In this document: positions 1-8,863 of the stretch, in pieces
Numbering within the stretch: the first letter of the stretch is position 1
Layout: each line of letters begins with the position of its first letter
Notes under the pieces: generated by a model
What the model was told of the DNA's origin: nothing
Databases searched by the model: none
Seen by the model: only the letters and a program-made list of their open reading frames with translations
Program-made: the position numbers and the translations under genes
DNA from: Polaribacter reichenbachii
GTDB taxonomy: Bacteria; Bacteroidota; Bacteroidia; Flavobacteriales; Flavobacteriaceae
Direction: 5' to 3'
Assembly (NCBI RefSeq): GCF_001975665.1
Contig: NZ_CP019419.1
Span: 3,517,501 to 3,581,500 of the forward strand
Length of the DNA: 64,000 bases

Positions 1-201
1 AATAAAAGCTTTATCAATTTCTACAACTGTATTGGTTTTATCAGATATGTATTTGGTGGCCTCGTTTACAATTATATTTTGCCCCCAAGGACTTCTAATA
101 AATAAAATAATCAAAAAAAGAAAGGTTAAGAAACCAAGTATAACTCTAAGAGTTCTTCTTAAAAATCGATATTTTCGTTTTTTCTTTTCTTTTGCTGACA
201 C
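1..201 (-). CDS. TamB-like / AsmA-superfamily protein, N-terminal fragment (runs off left edge)
   Basis: Reading the minus strand from a GTG at 201-199 gives 67 residues with no stop up to the window edge. They start with a very basic stretch (SAKEKKKRKYRFLRRTLR), then one membrane segment (VILGFLTFLFLIILFI), then RSPWGQNIIVNEATKYI and a stretch ending VEIDKAFI. A basic start, one signal anchor, and then a 'SPWGQ..I..KA..YISDKTNT.VEID' region is the usual N-terminus of Bacteroidota TamB/DUF490 proteins, which span the periplasm and help insert outer-membrane proteins or move lipids. A TGA lies a few codons upstream in the same frame, so GTG is the only normal start. An in-frame plus-strand ORF across this stretch is its shadow. 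Family call from memory of relatives; the rest of the gene is outside the window. Confidence 0.7.
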   Translation of the reverse strand, partial: MSAKEKKKRKYRFLRRTLRVILGFLTFLFLIILFIRSPWGQNIIVNEATKYISDKTNTVVEIDKAFI

Positions 202-219
202 TCTTCTAAATTTAATTCA

Positions 220-227
220 CAAAGATA
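220..227 (-). promoter_or_regulatory. Bacteroidota -7 box (TATCTTTG) for the left-edge TamB-like gene
   Basis: On the minus strand TATCTTTG matches TAnnTTTG exactly and lies 18 bases before the GTG start, leaving a short leader. No good -33 TTTG is seen. Confidence 0.45.
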
Positions 228-308
228 TTACAGTAGTGTTTTTTAAATTATCTCATTTGATTTTTTTATTAACTTTTTCGACAACAATATTTTTCTAAAA
301 AGTTTTAA

Positions 309-316
309 TACATTTG
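309..316 (+). promoter_or_regulatory. Bacteroidota -7 box (TACATTTG)
   Basis: TACATTTG matches TAnnTTTG and lies 28 bases before the ATG of the gene at 345. The -33 element is not clear. Confidence 0.4.
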
Positions 317-344
317 TTAAGAACTTAATATATAGCCCCAACGT

Positions 345-995
345 ATGAAACAAATTATTATTTTTTTACTTTTAATAATAGTAGCAATTATTGGCTATGG
401 AAAATATAGTCAGTATAAAAGATACAACTCGCCTGAAGTTAATTATGTAAGCGATAAAAAAATTGATAAAACGTATCATAATAAGGAGCTTTTATATAAT
501 TATTACGCAGCTATTGAAGAGCTAGACAGCTATGTTATGTTACAATGGTCTGCAAATAATATTGATGTTAGAACACCTGAAGATGATAATGAAGAAACTA
601 AATCTGCCGTAAAAAATTATGCTAAAAAATTAGCTAAAGTTAATTATTATGAAGCTATACTTACGAATTCTACTAAATTAAAAGAGCAAGGATTATCGAA
701 TAAAGAAATTAAATTTTTAGAAGAAAAAGGAATTGATTTAGATTCTTACACTAAAAAAATAAAGAATTCTAAAATTAAAAGTCTTTATAACTCAAATTTA
801 AAATTATACAATGGTTCTAAAAATGCTATAATTTACGAAGTACAAAAAGAATTGAATAAAAAAGGACATAAAATTCAAATTGATGGTGTTTACAGAATCG
901 AAACATTAAATGCAATCAAAAAATTTGAAGAAGAAAATAACCTTTTGGCTGATGGTTTATTAGACGAATTGACAATTGAATTAATGTTTCAATAA
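345..995 (+). CDS. Membrane-anchored protein with C-terminal peptidoglycan-binding-like domain
   Basis: 216 residues. Residues 3-19 form one hydrophobic N-terminal anchor (IIIFLLLIIVAIIGYG), the middle is charged and helical with many Lys and Asn, and residues about 160-215 look like a PG_binding_1 domain: 'VQKELNKKGHKIQIDGVYR..TLNAIKKFEEENNLLADGLLDELT', with the helix-'DG.yg..T..Ai..fQ...gL..DG' pattern. The protein probably sits in the inner membrane facing the periplasm and touches the cell wall; that is inferred from the domain. It is a single gene that meets menE tail to tail, three bases apart, with no hairpin between them. The middle region resembles nothing I recognise. Confidence 0.75.
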   Translation: MKQIIIFLLLIIVAIIGYGKYSQYKRYNSPEVNYVSDKKIDKTYHNKELLYNYYAAIEELDSYVMLQWSANNIDVRTPEDDNEETKSAVKNYAKKLAKVNYYEAILTNSTKLKEQGLSNKEIKFLEEKGIDLDSYTKKIKNSKIKSLYNSNLKLYNGSKNAIIYEVQKELNKKGHKIQIDGVYRIETLNAIKKFEEENNLLADGLLDELTIELMFQ

Positions 996-998
996 ATT

Positions 999-2063
999 TT
1001 AATTTGATACAATTTGTTGAATTGTTCGTTTTCTTTGAATTTTACCTGTTTCTGTTTCTTTAAAATTATCGATAAAATAAATTTCTTTTGGTTTTTCAAA
1101 TTTTGAAAGTGAGCTATTTTTTAAACTAATTTCTTGCTTATTTCCTTCAATAATTAGAACTAATTTTTCACCTAAAATTTCATCATAAATACCAGTTACA
1201 AAAAAACGATTTGTAATTATTTTAGATAACTTTTCTTCTATTTTCTCTAGATGTAATTTTACGCCACCAGAATTAATTACATTATCAAAACGGCCTAACC
1301 AATTAAAATGTTTATCAGAAATTAGCTGAACAACATCATTCGTAAAAATAATTTCTTCGGATACTTTTGGTGCTTCAATTACCAAACAATTACGTTCATC
1401 CCTATAAATAGTTACGTTTGGTAAAGTTTCGTAATATAGGTTTTCTACTAAATTAGAATTCTGATTTGAAAAATTATTTAGCTTTTTAACAGCAATATGA
1501 GTTATAGTTTCTGTCATTCCGTAAGTTGCAAAAATCTTTGTATTTAAAGCTTGTAATTTGGTTTGCAATGTGTTTGATACTACTCCACCACCAACAATTA
1601 ATTGTTTTATTAAATTTAATTTAGAAAGCGAATTTTCTACCTGTAAAGGTACCATTGCAGAAAAATCATATTCTTTACTGATTTTTTCTAATGGATTTGA
1701 AGTTGATTCTATAACATCTAAATGCCAACCTAAAGTAATGCCTCTTATCAGCATCATTTTACCAGCTATATAAACTATTGGTAAACATAAAAGTGCTTTT
1801 GTGTATTGGGGTAAATTAAAATAATTCCCTGTTGCTTTTGCAGAATTTACCATCAACTCTTTTTTTAGCTGAATTGATTTAGGAGTACCTGTAGAACCCG
1901 AAGTTTTTACAATAATTACTTTTTCATCAGAAAACCAGTTTTGTAAAAACAAATGTATATCATCAGAAACACTTTTAGAAAAGCTCAAAATTTCATCTAC
2001 AGAAGAAAATGAAACTCCATTTAATTTAAAATTCTTATGAAATTTATTCTGCTCCAATTTCAT
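999..2063 (-). CDS. menE: o-Succinylbenzoate--CoA ligase (AMP-binding enzyme)
   Basis: 354 residues, shorter than the roughly 450-480 of enterobacterial MenE but normal for flavobacteria. The AMP-binding P-loop is visible near residues 53-68 (VKTSGSTGTPKSIQLKK), the adenylate motif TYGMTETITH near 180, and the C-terminal ETGKIQRKR holds the lysine expected for adenylation. It would activate o-succinylbenzoate with CoA in menaquinone synthesis. The start overlaps the end of the CPBP gene by 20 bases, and menC and menA lie in the same minus-strand run, which makes MenE much more likely than a general acyl-CoA ligase. Confidence 0.88.
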   Translation of the reverse strand: MKLEQNKFHKNFKLNGVSFSSVDEILSFSKSVSDDIHLFLQNWFSDEKVIIVKTSGSTGTPKSIQLKKELMVNSAKATGNYFNLPQYTKALLCLPIVYIAGKMMLIRGITLGWHLDVIESTSNPLEKISKEYDFSAMVPLQVENSLSKLNLIKQLIVGGGVVSNTLQTKLQALNTKIFATYGMTETITHIAVKKLNNFSNQNSNLVENLYYETLPNVTIYRDERNCLVIEAPKVSEEIIFTNDVVQLISDKHFNWLGRFDNVINSGGVKLHLEKIEEKLSKIITNRFFVTGIYDEILGEKLVLIIEGNKQEISLKNSSLSKFEKPKEIYFIDNFKETETGKIQRKRTIQQIVSN

Positions 2064-2991
2064 CTAAAACTCTATAATTCTCTTGTAAATTAATTGATTT
2101 TTCTATTTTACCAGTTAGTTTTTCTTTCCAATCTTGCCATTTATAAACCTTAGCAAAAATGAACATTAAGATAGGGAAAATTACAAAAACCGGCACAAAA
2201 ACATCAATACCTAAAACTGGCTCAGAAAGATCTATTAAAATAGAATCTGTTTGAAAAACAGTGTAATCTGCAGTAACCAACAAAGCAGTTAATAAATTAT
2301 TTGCTGCGTGAAAACCCAAGGCCAATTCTAAACCTTCGTCCATTAAAGTTATAATACCTAAGAAAAAACCTGTACCAATATAATAGACTAAAATTCCGTA
2401 ACCCAATTTACCAACTTCAGGATTTGCAATGTGTAACAAACCAAAAACCAGTGAAGTAGAAATTAATGGAAACCATCTATTTTTAGTAACCATACCAATT
2501 CCTTGCATTAAATATCCTCTAAAAAAATATTCCTCGAAACTAGTTTGTAACGGAATTAAAAGCACAGCAATTAATGCTAAATTTAAAAATTTATCAATAT
2601 CAAAGTTCCATTGATAATCTTCTGGAGACATTTTATAATCAATTACTAAGAAAATAGTTGTAATACTTCCCCATAAAAAAAAGGCAAAAAACACTCTTTT
2701 CCAGTCTACTTTTTTTCTTGAAGTTGTTAAAGAAGTAATGGTCTGTTTGTGTATAAATTTCACCCAAATTAAAAGCGCTAGTAAACCTACAGCAAACTGT
2801 GCTAAGCTTTCAATCAAAAATCGATTTGCGCCTTTTTTAGCGATTTCTACTTTCATTATTTTTTCTACATCTAAATCTAAAAGCCAAATTGCTAAAAAAT
2901 TTAATGCCATTAATCCAAAAAATAAAATCGGAATAATTAAGTATTTCCACATTCCTAATTTTCCTGTATATCCTTGTTGTATGTAGTTCAT
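2044..2991 (-). CDS. CPBP-family intramembrane glutamic protease (CAAX-like)
   Basis: 315 residues with about eight hydrophobic segments. The family motifs are in place: EExxxR as FEEYFFRGY (E153, E154, R158), then H187 in FGLLHIANP, then H228 and N231 in FHAANN. These residues form the glutamate protease site of the CPBP/Rce1 family in the membrane. Substrate unknown. It sits between menC and menE and overlaps menE by 20 bases, so it is cotranscribed, but a role in menaquinone synthesis is not known for this family and is not claimed. Confidence 0.88.
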   Translation of the reverse strand: MNYIQQGYTGKLGMWKYLIIPILFFGLMALNFLAIWLLDLDVEKIMKVEIAKKGANRFLIESLAQFAVGLLALLIWVKFIHKQTITSLTTSRKKVDWKRVFFAFFLWGSITTIFLVIDYKMSPEDYQWNFDIDKFLNLALIAVLLIPLQTSFEEYFFRGYLMQGIGMVTKNRWFPLISTSLVFGLLHIANPEVGKLGYGILVYYIGTGFFLGIITLMDEGLELALGFHAANNLLTALLVTADYTVFQTDSILIDLSEPVLGIDVFVPVFVIFPILMFIFAKVYKWQDWKEKLTGKIEKSINLQENYRVLDEIGAE

Positions 2992-3037
2992 TTCTTCTTT
3001 TAAGTTTCTAATTCTGTACGAAAATTAGCACAAAATT

Positions 3038-4090
3038 CTAAATATTGTATTCAACTAAATTAAAATCCCAATGCAAAGTTGGGTTGTATTGTAATGTTCC
3101 GTTTTTAACTTCTAGAGGGCTATTAAAATTGTTGGTAAACAAACCACCTGTACCCAAACCTTGAGGCAAATTATTTTGCAATGAATATGTAAATTGAGCA
3201 ATTGCATTTAACCCAATATTACTTTCTAATGCAGAAGTAATCCACCAGCCAGAATTATTTTCTTCTGCTAATTTAATCCATTCTGTACTACCAGCAAAAC
3301 CACCAACTAAACTTGGTTTTAAAATAATATATTGCGGATTAATTTCTTTAATTATTTTCTTTTTTTCTTCGGATGAAAACACTCCAATTAACTCTTCGTC
3401 TAAAGCAATTGGCAAAGGTGTTTTTTGGCAAAGTTTAGCCATTTCTGAAAACTGACCTTGTTGAATAGGTTGCTCTATAGAATGAATTTCTAATTCTGAT
3501 AATCTATTTAGTTTTTCTAACGCATTTGCAGGATTAAAAGCTCCATTTGCATCTACTCTTAACTCAATTTCATCCGCAGAAAACTCTTTTCTAATTGATT
3601 TTAATAATTCAATTTCAGCATTAAAATCAATAGCACCAATTTTCATTTTAATACAAGAAAAACCAGTTTTTAATTTCTCTTTAATCTGATTTTTCATAAA
3701 TGACTTTTCGCCCATCCAAATTAAGCCATTTATAGAAATTGCTTTATTTCCTTTGGTAAATTCTGATGGAAAAATCTCGAACTTATCATCACTTTTTAAG
3801 GATAAAAAAGCTTGTTCTAAACCAAATTGAATGGATGGGAACTCAATGAGTTCAGATAATAATTTATCTAAACCCAAATGTATGTTATTACAAACCCAAA
3901 TTAGTTTTTCTTCGTAATTAGGCACATCATCTATACTTAATCCTCTAAAAAGGCCTGTTTCTCCAATTCCGGTTTTGTTATTTTCTTGTAAAATGATAAA
4001 CCAAGTTTCTTTGGTTCTTAAAATTCCACGAGAAGTTCCACTTGGATTTTTAAAATTTAGAATGTATTTTTTGTAGTTGGCTTTTATCAA
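3038..4090 (-). CDS. menC: o-Succinylbenzoate synthase (enolase superfamily)
   Basis: 350 residues. The enolase-superfamily catalytic set is complete: K148 and K150 in IKMKIG, metal ligands D180 (RVDANGAF), E206 (IEQP) and D231 (ALDEE), and the second lysine K258 in IILKPS. It dehydrates SHCHC to o-succinylbenzoate in menaquinone synthesis; the SEP-type alternative, Ala-Glu epimerase, is less likely beside menE and menA. The start is a TTG at 4090, seven bases after the stop of the SRPBCC gene. The next ATG would remove the N-terminal capping domain. Confidence 0.9.
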   Translation of the reverse strand: MIKANYKKYILNFKNPSGTSRGILRTKETWFIILQENNKTGIGETGLFRGLSIDDVPNYEEKLIWVCNNIHLGLDKLLSELIEFPSIQFGLEQAFLSLKSDDKFEIFPSEFTKGNKAISINGLIWMGEKSFMKNQIKEKLKTGFSCIKMKIGAIDFNAEIELLKSIRKEFSADEIELRVDANGAFNPANALEKLNRLSELEIHSIEQPIQQGQFSEMAKLCQKTPLPIALDEELIGVFSSEEKKKIIKEINPQYIILKPSLVGGFAGSTEWIKLAEENNSGWWITSALESNIGLNAIAQFTYSLQNNLPQGLGTGGLFTNNFNSPLEVKNGTLQYNPTLHWDFNLVEYNI

Positions 4091-4097
4091 AATTAAA

Positions 4098-4613
4098 TTA
4101 TTGTTTTTCTACAAATTCTTTAAAATTATTTAAGTAACCTTGGTCTTGTTTTTTAAAAGTACCTTTAAAATAAGGAAACATACAAGCCATAATATAAGAA
4201 TCACTTTTACAACTAGAATTTAATGTAATTGTGGTTTTGTTACCATTAGAAGTAAAAACATAATCGTCTGTTTTTAGCATATTTTCAGCATCGAAAAAGA
4301 TAGTAACTTTTTCGTTGGGTACATAAGCCAAAACCTTTTCGGTCATTACTATTTCTTGTCCTTGATTTTCAACAACCATTTTATAAGTACTTCCAGTTTT
4401 ACCAATAGTCTCGTTAACTACTTCGAAAGATTTTATCTCTGGAATCCAATTTTTAAGATTTTCTTGTTTGTTAAAAGTCACAAACACTTCTTCAATTGGC
4501 TTATTTACAGAAACTTCTGCTGTATAATTGGTTTCTTTCACAAATAAACCTGTTGCAAAAAACACAATGGTTATGGCTGTAATAATTCCTAAAATTATTT
4601 TTATTGTCTTCAT
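4098..4613 (-). CDS. SRPBCC-fold protein with N-terminal membrane anchor
   Basis: 171 residues. A hydrophobic segment at about 4-22 anchors or exports it. The remainder has the START/polyketide-cyclase-like pattern: 'AEVSVNKPIEEVFVTFNKQENLKNWIPEIKSFE' near 32-64, then alternating strands and a C-terminal helix that would cover a hydrophobic pocket. Such proteins bind lipids or other hydrophobic molecules; the ligand is unknown. It lies inside the menC/menA run, one base from the hydrolase upstream and seven from menC downstream, so cotranscription is likely. A quinone or isoprenoid ligand is a guess from context only. Confidence 0.75.
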   Translation of the reverse strand: MKTIKIILGIITAITIVFFATGLFVKETNYTAEVSVNKPIEEVFVTFNKQENLKNWIPEIKSFEVVNETIGKTGSTYKMVVENQGQEIVMTEKVLAYVPNEKVTIFFDAENMLKTDDYVFTSNGNKTTITLNSSCKSDSYIMACMFPYFKGTFKKQDQGYLNNFKEFVEKQ

Positions 4614-5291
4614 TTAAACGTTTTTATCCTCTCCTATTTCTAAAATAATTAATTCTTTTTCTTTTGATAAAAATTTATCTTTTGCTTCATTTACATCAAT
4701 TTCAATTGGAGGAAATGTATTAAAATGACACCCAATTATTGTATTACAAGCTACTAAATCACTTGCTAAAATTGCATCTTCTACCCCCATTGTAAAAGTG
4801 TCTCCAATTGGTAAAATAGCAGCATCTAATGTAAACGACATTGGTATTAATTTCATATCCATAGTTAAAGCTGTATCACCAGCAATATAGATGTTTTTCT
4901 CTTTAGATGATAATACAAAACCACCAGGTTCTCCTCCATAAGTACCATCAGCAAAAGAAGAAGTATGAATAGCATTTACATATTTAGCCGAAAATTCATC
5001 TGCTTTAAAAGTACCTCCGTGATTTAAGGCAAATACATTTAAATCTTTGGCTCCATAATACATTGCAATTTCATAATTAGATACAATTACAGCTTTTGTT
5101 CTTTCTGCAATTACTTCTACATCTAAAACGTGATCTTGATGCGCGTGCGTTAGCAAAATATAATCTGCTTTTAACGTAGCGATATCTATATGAGAAGCTA
5201 ATGAATTGCCAGAAATAAAAGGATCTACAAGAATTGTTACATCATTTATTTGTATAGAAAAACAAGAATGACCTAAAAATTGAATATTCAT
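4614..5291 (-). CDS. UPF0173-family metal-dependent hydrolase (metallo-beta-lactamase fold)
   Basis: 225 residues. It starts MNIQFLGHSCF, the family's signature start, and has the HxHxDH zinc motif as THAHQDH (H49, H51, D53, H54), the later AGDTALTMDM, and a histidine near the C-terminus (IIGCHFNTFPP). Cytosolic, with a metal centre of one or two ions by analogy. The substrate is unknown; relatives have UlaG-like folds. It begins the stretch just downstream of menA and touches the SRPBCC gene end to end. Confidence 0.88.
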   Translation of the reverse strand: MNIQFLGHSCFSIQINDVTILVDPFISGNSLASHIDIATLKADYILLTHAHQDHVLDVEVIAERTKAVIVSNYEIAMYYGAKDLNVFALNHGGTFKADEFSAKYVNAIHTSSFADGTYGGEPGGFVLSSKEKNIYIAGDTALTMDMKLIPMSFTLDAAILPIGDTFTMGVEDAILASDLVACNTIIGCHFNTFPPIEIDVNEAKDKFLSKEKELIILEIGEDKNV

Positions 5292-5316
5292 AATACTTAA
5301 TTTTATGTGTTATAAT

Positions 5317-6249
5317 TTAAAAAAATGTATTTGTAATTCCGAAAAGAATTGCAAATAAAAAAGTACTTAGTGCTACTTTTTTTAATTCTTTATCTAATTC
5401 TGCAGGAATTTTATTTTCTGCTACCGTTTTTACATTTTTAATTAACGGAATAAAAGCCATTAAAAATACAAATTGATACACAGACTCAAAATTTAAAAAG
5501 ACAAAAATTAATGCTGATATTAAAGCTCCGAAAATTAAAAAATAATGATATTTTTTTGCTTTTTCAGTTCCTAATTTAACCACTAAAGTATTTTTATTAT
5601 TCTTTTTATCTTCTTCTCTATCTCTTAAATTATTTAAATTTAAAACAGCTGTACTTAATAAACCAATTGAAATTGCTGGTAAAAATATCTGAAAATTGAT
5701 ACATTTTGTAAATAAAAAATACGACCCCACAACACTTAATAATCCGAAGAAAATAAACACAAAAACATCACCAAAACCAGAATAACCATAAGCTGAATTA
5801 CCAACTGTATATTTAATTGCTGCTGTTATTGAGGCAATACCAAGCACGAAAAATAAAATAGAGTACCCAAAATTTTCGCTTCCAAAAGAAACGTATATCA
5901 ATAAAATTGCAATTATTAAAGTGATAATTGTTGTGATTATCATTGCTGTTTTCATTTGCCTAGGAGTTATTGCTCCTGATGAAACCATTCTTGCTTCTCC
6001 TGTTCTGTTTTTGTCTGAACCTTTTACTCCATCACCATAATCATTTGCAAAATTTGATAATACTTGAAAACCAATTGTAGTTAGAATTGCTAGCCAGAAA
6101 GTTGGTGTTAACCAAACAACGATTTTAACACTAGCTGTTGAAATAGAATTTAAATAAGCAACTCCTAAATAACTCCCAACAATAATTCCTGAAACTGATA
6201 ATGGTAAAGTTCTTAAACGAGCTGCTTTTATAAAACTTTTTACATCCAT
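5317..6249 (-). CDS. menA: 1,4-Dihydroxy-2-naphthoate polyprenyltransferase
   Basis: 310 residues and about eight to nine membrane segments. The first aspartate-rich site of UbiA prenyltransferases appears as NFANDYGDGVKGSDKNR (residues 66-82), and the second as LNNLRDREEDKKNNK near 204-218. It joins the isoprenoid side chain to DHNA in the inner membrane, giving demethylmenaquinone. The start ATG lies within the last codons of the PH-domain gene upstream (10-base overlap), so the two are translated from one message. Confidence 0.93.
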   Translation of the reverse strand: MDVKSFIKAARLRTLPLSVSGIIVGSYLGVAYLNSISTASVKIVVWLTPTFWLAILTTIGFQVLSNFANDYGDGVKGSDKNRTGEARMVSSGAITPRQMKTAMIITTIITLIIAILLIYVSFGSENFGYSILFFVLGIASITAAIKYTVGNSAYGYSGFGDVFVFIFFGLLSVVGSYFLFTKCINFQIFLPAISIGLLSTAVLNLNNLRDREEDKKNNKNTLVVKLGTEKAKKYHYFLIFGALISALIFVFLNFESVYQFVFLMAFIPLIKNVKTVAENKIPAELDKELKKVALSTFLFAILFGITNTFF

Positions 6250-7742
6250 TCTTTATGCGTTGTTTCTACTTTATACAAAGTATGATTATAAATTTTTACT
6301 GCATCCATATAATTAATACAAGGAATTTTAATTTTTCCAGAAGCGGTTTGTAAAATTAAATCTGCTACATTACTCCTTTTCTGAAAAATAGTTTGCTTCA
6401 TTTTAATGTTTTGCACTTTAAAAATTTCTAAATAAGTATGGTGAGTTTCTAATAAACCTTTACCTACCAACAACATAGAATCAGAGATTTTATAAAAACG
6501 TTTTTTTACTTTTTTAAAGACCAAAAATACAACAATAGGAATCACTACAAGAACGGAATAGAAAATTTCGAAATGAGAAAATATTAAATATAATGCTGTA
6601 TAAATAACGATTAAAAACAAAAAAGTAAACATAAAAATTCTTCGTTTATAATAGTTATCTGGATGTTTCTTATCAATCCTTTCTACATCAGCAAAATGAA
6701 ATAAACTATTTTTTATAATTTCAATTTGATCTTTTTTACAACCAACAATGCGTATTAATTTTTCTTTCTTTTTGTTATTTGTCTTACCACTTACAGCTTG
6801 CTTAAAAGTAACAAAAGAAATGCCTATGAGTCGTTTTAAAGGATTTGTTGATATTCTTATATTCTGAACTTTCCCCTTTTTTAAAACAATAGATTTCTTA
6901 GTAAATAACCCTTGATTAATTTCGAAAGCGTTCTCTTTTAGATACACTTTTAAATTAAAATGCACCAAGAATACTCTTACAAAAGAAGTTATTAATGCAA
7001 TTACAACTAGTGCAATTAATAGTATAAATATTAAAAATACACTTACAGTAAGTGCATTTGTGTTTTCTTTTATAAAACCATCTAAGGTTTCTGTTTTGCC
7101 AATACTATCTGTAAATTGCTGTAGTTGTTGAAAAAAACCAATCAGAAGAGCTAAAAACAAAAACAAATTTTGCAAATGATTTTCGGTTAAACTTACTTTA
7201 AACAGTTCTTTGAAACCAATATTTAATAATGGTTCTATTTCTGATTCTGATTTACTTTCTGTATTAAACTCCTTGTTTTTAGTGATAATTTCTTTTAAAG
7301 CTATTGCCTTTTCTAAAGAAAGCGCTTTAATAGAAATTTCAGTTTTACTGGTACCAGCTGTTTCTATACTAACTTGATAAACATTAATAATTTGCTGAAT
7401 TAAATTTTGCTTAAAATTTATATTTTGAATTCTATGAAAAGGAATGGCTGTATTTGTCTTTTTTAGAATACCTTGATTTAGTATAAAATGATCGTCTTTA
7501 ATTTTAAACTGAAAATTCTTATAAATTAAAAAGGCTCTCACCAGTAAAAAAAGCAAAATGAAAACAAAACCAGCATAAATGTAGTTTACATTAAAACTTG
7601 ATATTTTAGAAAAATCCTTAAAAACAATAATTAATAATAACCAAGTAGCTTTTAAAACCTTATAAATAAGTGCAATGTAGATTACAAAAATCCCTTTTGG
7701 AGATTGTTTAGAAAAAGAAGAAAAATCAAAAGAATTATTCAT
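6240..7742 (-). CDS. Bacterial PH-domain membrane protein, YdbT-like
   Basis: 500 residues. Three bPH2-like blocks, each of the type 'ILNQGILKKTNTAIPFHRIQNINFKQN', alternate with pairs of membrane segments (about 20-60, 190-250 and 370-405). This is the layout of Bacillus YdbT. The family often works in pairs: here an eight-base overlap joins it to a YdbS-like partner with one block. Function is poorly known; the Bacillus pair has been linked to resistance to certain antimicrobial peptides, which is not evidence for this organism. It overlaps menA downstream by ten bases. Confidence 0.82.
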   Translation of the reverse strand: MNNSFDFSSFSKQSPKGIFVIYIALIYKVLKATWLLLIIVFKDFSKISSFNVNYIYAGFVFILLFLLVRAFLIYKNFQFKIKDDHFILNQGILKKTNTAIPFHRIQNINFKQNLIQQIINVYQVSIETAGTSKTEISIKALSLEKAIALKEIITKNKEFNTESKSESEIEPLLNIGFKELFKVSLTENHLQNLFLFLALLIGFFQQLQQFTDSIGKTETLDGFIKENTNALTVSVFLIFILLIALVVIALITSFVRVFLVHFNLKVYLKENAFEINQGLFTKKSIVLKKGKVQNIRISTNPLKRLIGISFVTFKQAVSGKTNNKKKEKLIRIVGCKKDQIEIIKNSLFHFADVERIDKKHPDNYYKRRIFMFTFLFLIVIYTALYLIFSHFEIFYSVLVVIPIVVFLVFKKVKKRFYKISDSMLLVGKGLLETHHTYLEIFKVQNIKMKQTIFQKRSNVADLILQTASGKIKIPCINYMDAVKIYNHTLYKVETTHKEWM

Positions 7743-8247
7743 TAATCTTAGTACTTATAAATTCTTTGATTTGTAGAGCAGTTTCTTTTTTAATGCCTTT
7801 TATTACTAAATCGTCACTACTATCACCTGCTGTATACACACTTAACGAAGCTAAACCAAATATTCTAGAAAAAGGTTTTTCGTCTGTTTCTACGTGTTGA
7901 ATTCTAGAAAAAGGAACAGTTGTTAATTTTTTAATAACTAAACCCTGTTTATAAGAAATATCCTTTTCTCTTAATGCATATTTTCTTTTCGTAAAGCTTA
8001 ATTTTTCGAAAATGAAAATCAACAAAAAAAGAAGCATAAAAGTTAAATAAACATAAATAATATATTGGTTAAACTGCTCTGAAAAAACAAGTTGATGCAA
8101 CAAAACTAATCCCACTAAAAACAAACCAAAAACTAAAAAAAAATTGATTAAAATTACCTTAAAGTAACTTTTATCAATTTTCTTAAATTCAATTTTTGTA
8201 ATATCTGGTAATACTGACACTAAATCATTTTGAAAATAATTTGTCAT
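7735..8247 (-). CDS. Bacterial PH-domain membrane protein, YdbS-like
   Basis: 170 residues. Two membrane segments (about 30-50 and 62-80) are followed by one bPH2 block: 'YALREKDISYKQGLVIKKLTTVPFSRIQHVETDEKPFSRIFGLASLSVYTAG', which is the consensus for the family. It is the short partner of the YdbT-like protein and overlaps it by eight bases. Location: inner membrane, with the PH-like domain in the cytoplasm by analogy. Confidence 0.82.
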   Translation of the reverse strand: MTNYFQNDLVSVLPDITKIEFKKIDKSYFKVILINFFLVFGLFLVGLVLLHQLVFSEQFNQYIIYVYLTFMLLFLLIFIFEKLSFTKRKYALREKDISYKQGLVIKKLTTVPFSRIQHVETDEKPFSRIFGLASLSVYTAGDSSDDLVIKGIKKETALQIKEFISTKINE

Positions 8248-8251
8248 AAAA

Positions 8252-8854
8252 CTATTCTTTAATATAGAATTCTTCGTTACTTAAAACCAAAGCTTTTTTA
8301 ATATCAATTCTATCACTTTCTTTATTGTAAGGCACTATAAAAGCATCCTCTAAACCAATCTTTTTAATTTCTTCTTTAAATAAAGTTGCTGTTGTATAAC
8401 TAGAGAAAACACCTAATTGATAAATTCTTTTTTCTTTATTTTCAATTTCCTTAAAACTGAAATTTTCTTTTGTACTAATGTCTAAATCTAATTTTTCGAA
8501 AACACCTAATTGAATAGTATAAATAACATCTGGGTTTATTACAGTAGATTTTAAATTTGATGTTTTTGGTTTTGATTCTGAATTAATACGATTTAATAAA
8601 GTAACTATTTTTTGTTCTTTAGTTTCTATAACAGATTGCGAATTTGAATGCTGTAAATAAAGATATATTGATAAGAAAACAAGTAAAATGATAGCAACAA
8701 TTAAAATAATAATATTTCTTCTATTTGCTTTTTTCTGTTGATTAGATTTTAGTTTTAAATCTACAAAACCAGTTTGCAACTTTTCTTTGTCGGTTTTTAA
8801 CCTATCTAATTCAGAGTATAATTCATTAAGTACTTCTTCTTTTATTAGTGGCAT
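8252..8854 (-). CDS. Membrane protein with SPOR-like C-terminal region
   Basis: 200 residues. A charged helical start (about 1-42, likely coiled coil) leads to one membrane segment (IIILIVAIILLVFLSIYLYL, about 47-67), then a linker. The C-terminus carries two SPOR-like pieces: 'YTIQLGVFEKLDL' near 112 and 'YQLGVFSSYTTATLFKEEIKKIGLEDAFIVPYN' near 145-180. SPOR domains bind denuded glycan strands in the cell wall. The match is by eye and weaker than the canonical SPOR. It is packed between the PH-domain pair and the Fe-S genes, four and nine bases from its neighbours. Confidence 0.6.
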   Translation of the reverse strand: MPLIKEEVLNELYSELDRLKTDKEKLQTGFVDLKLKSNQQKKANRRNIIILIVAIILLVFLSIYLYLQHSNSQSVIETKEQKIVTLLNRINSESKPKTSNLKSTVINPDVIYTIQLGVFEKLDLDISTKENFSFKEIENKEKRIYQLGVFSSYTTATLFKEEIKKIGLEDAFIVPYNKESDRIDIKKALVLSNEEFYIKE

Positions 8855-8863
8855 CTTTAATGC

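Noticed and set aside
32..298. Plus-strand ORF of 88 codons
   Set aside because: Antisense to the N-terminus of the TamB-like gene; product has no family and reads through its promoter.
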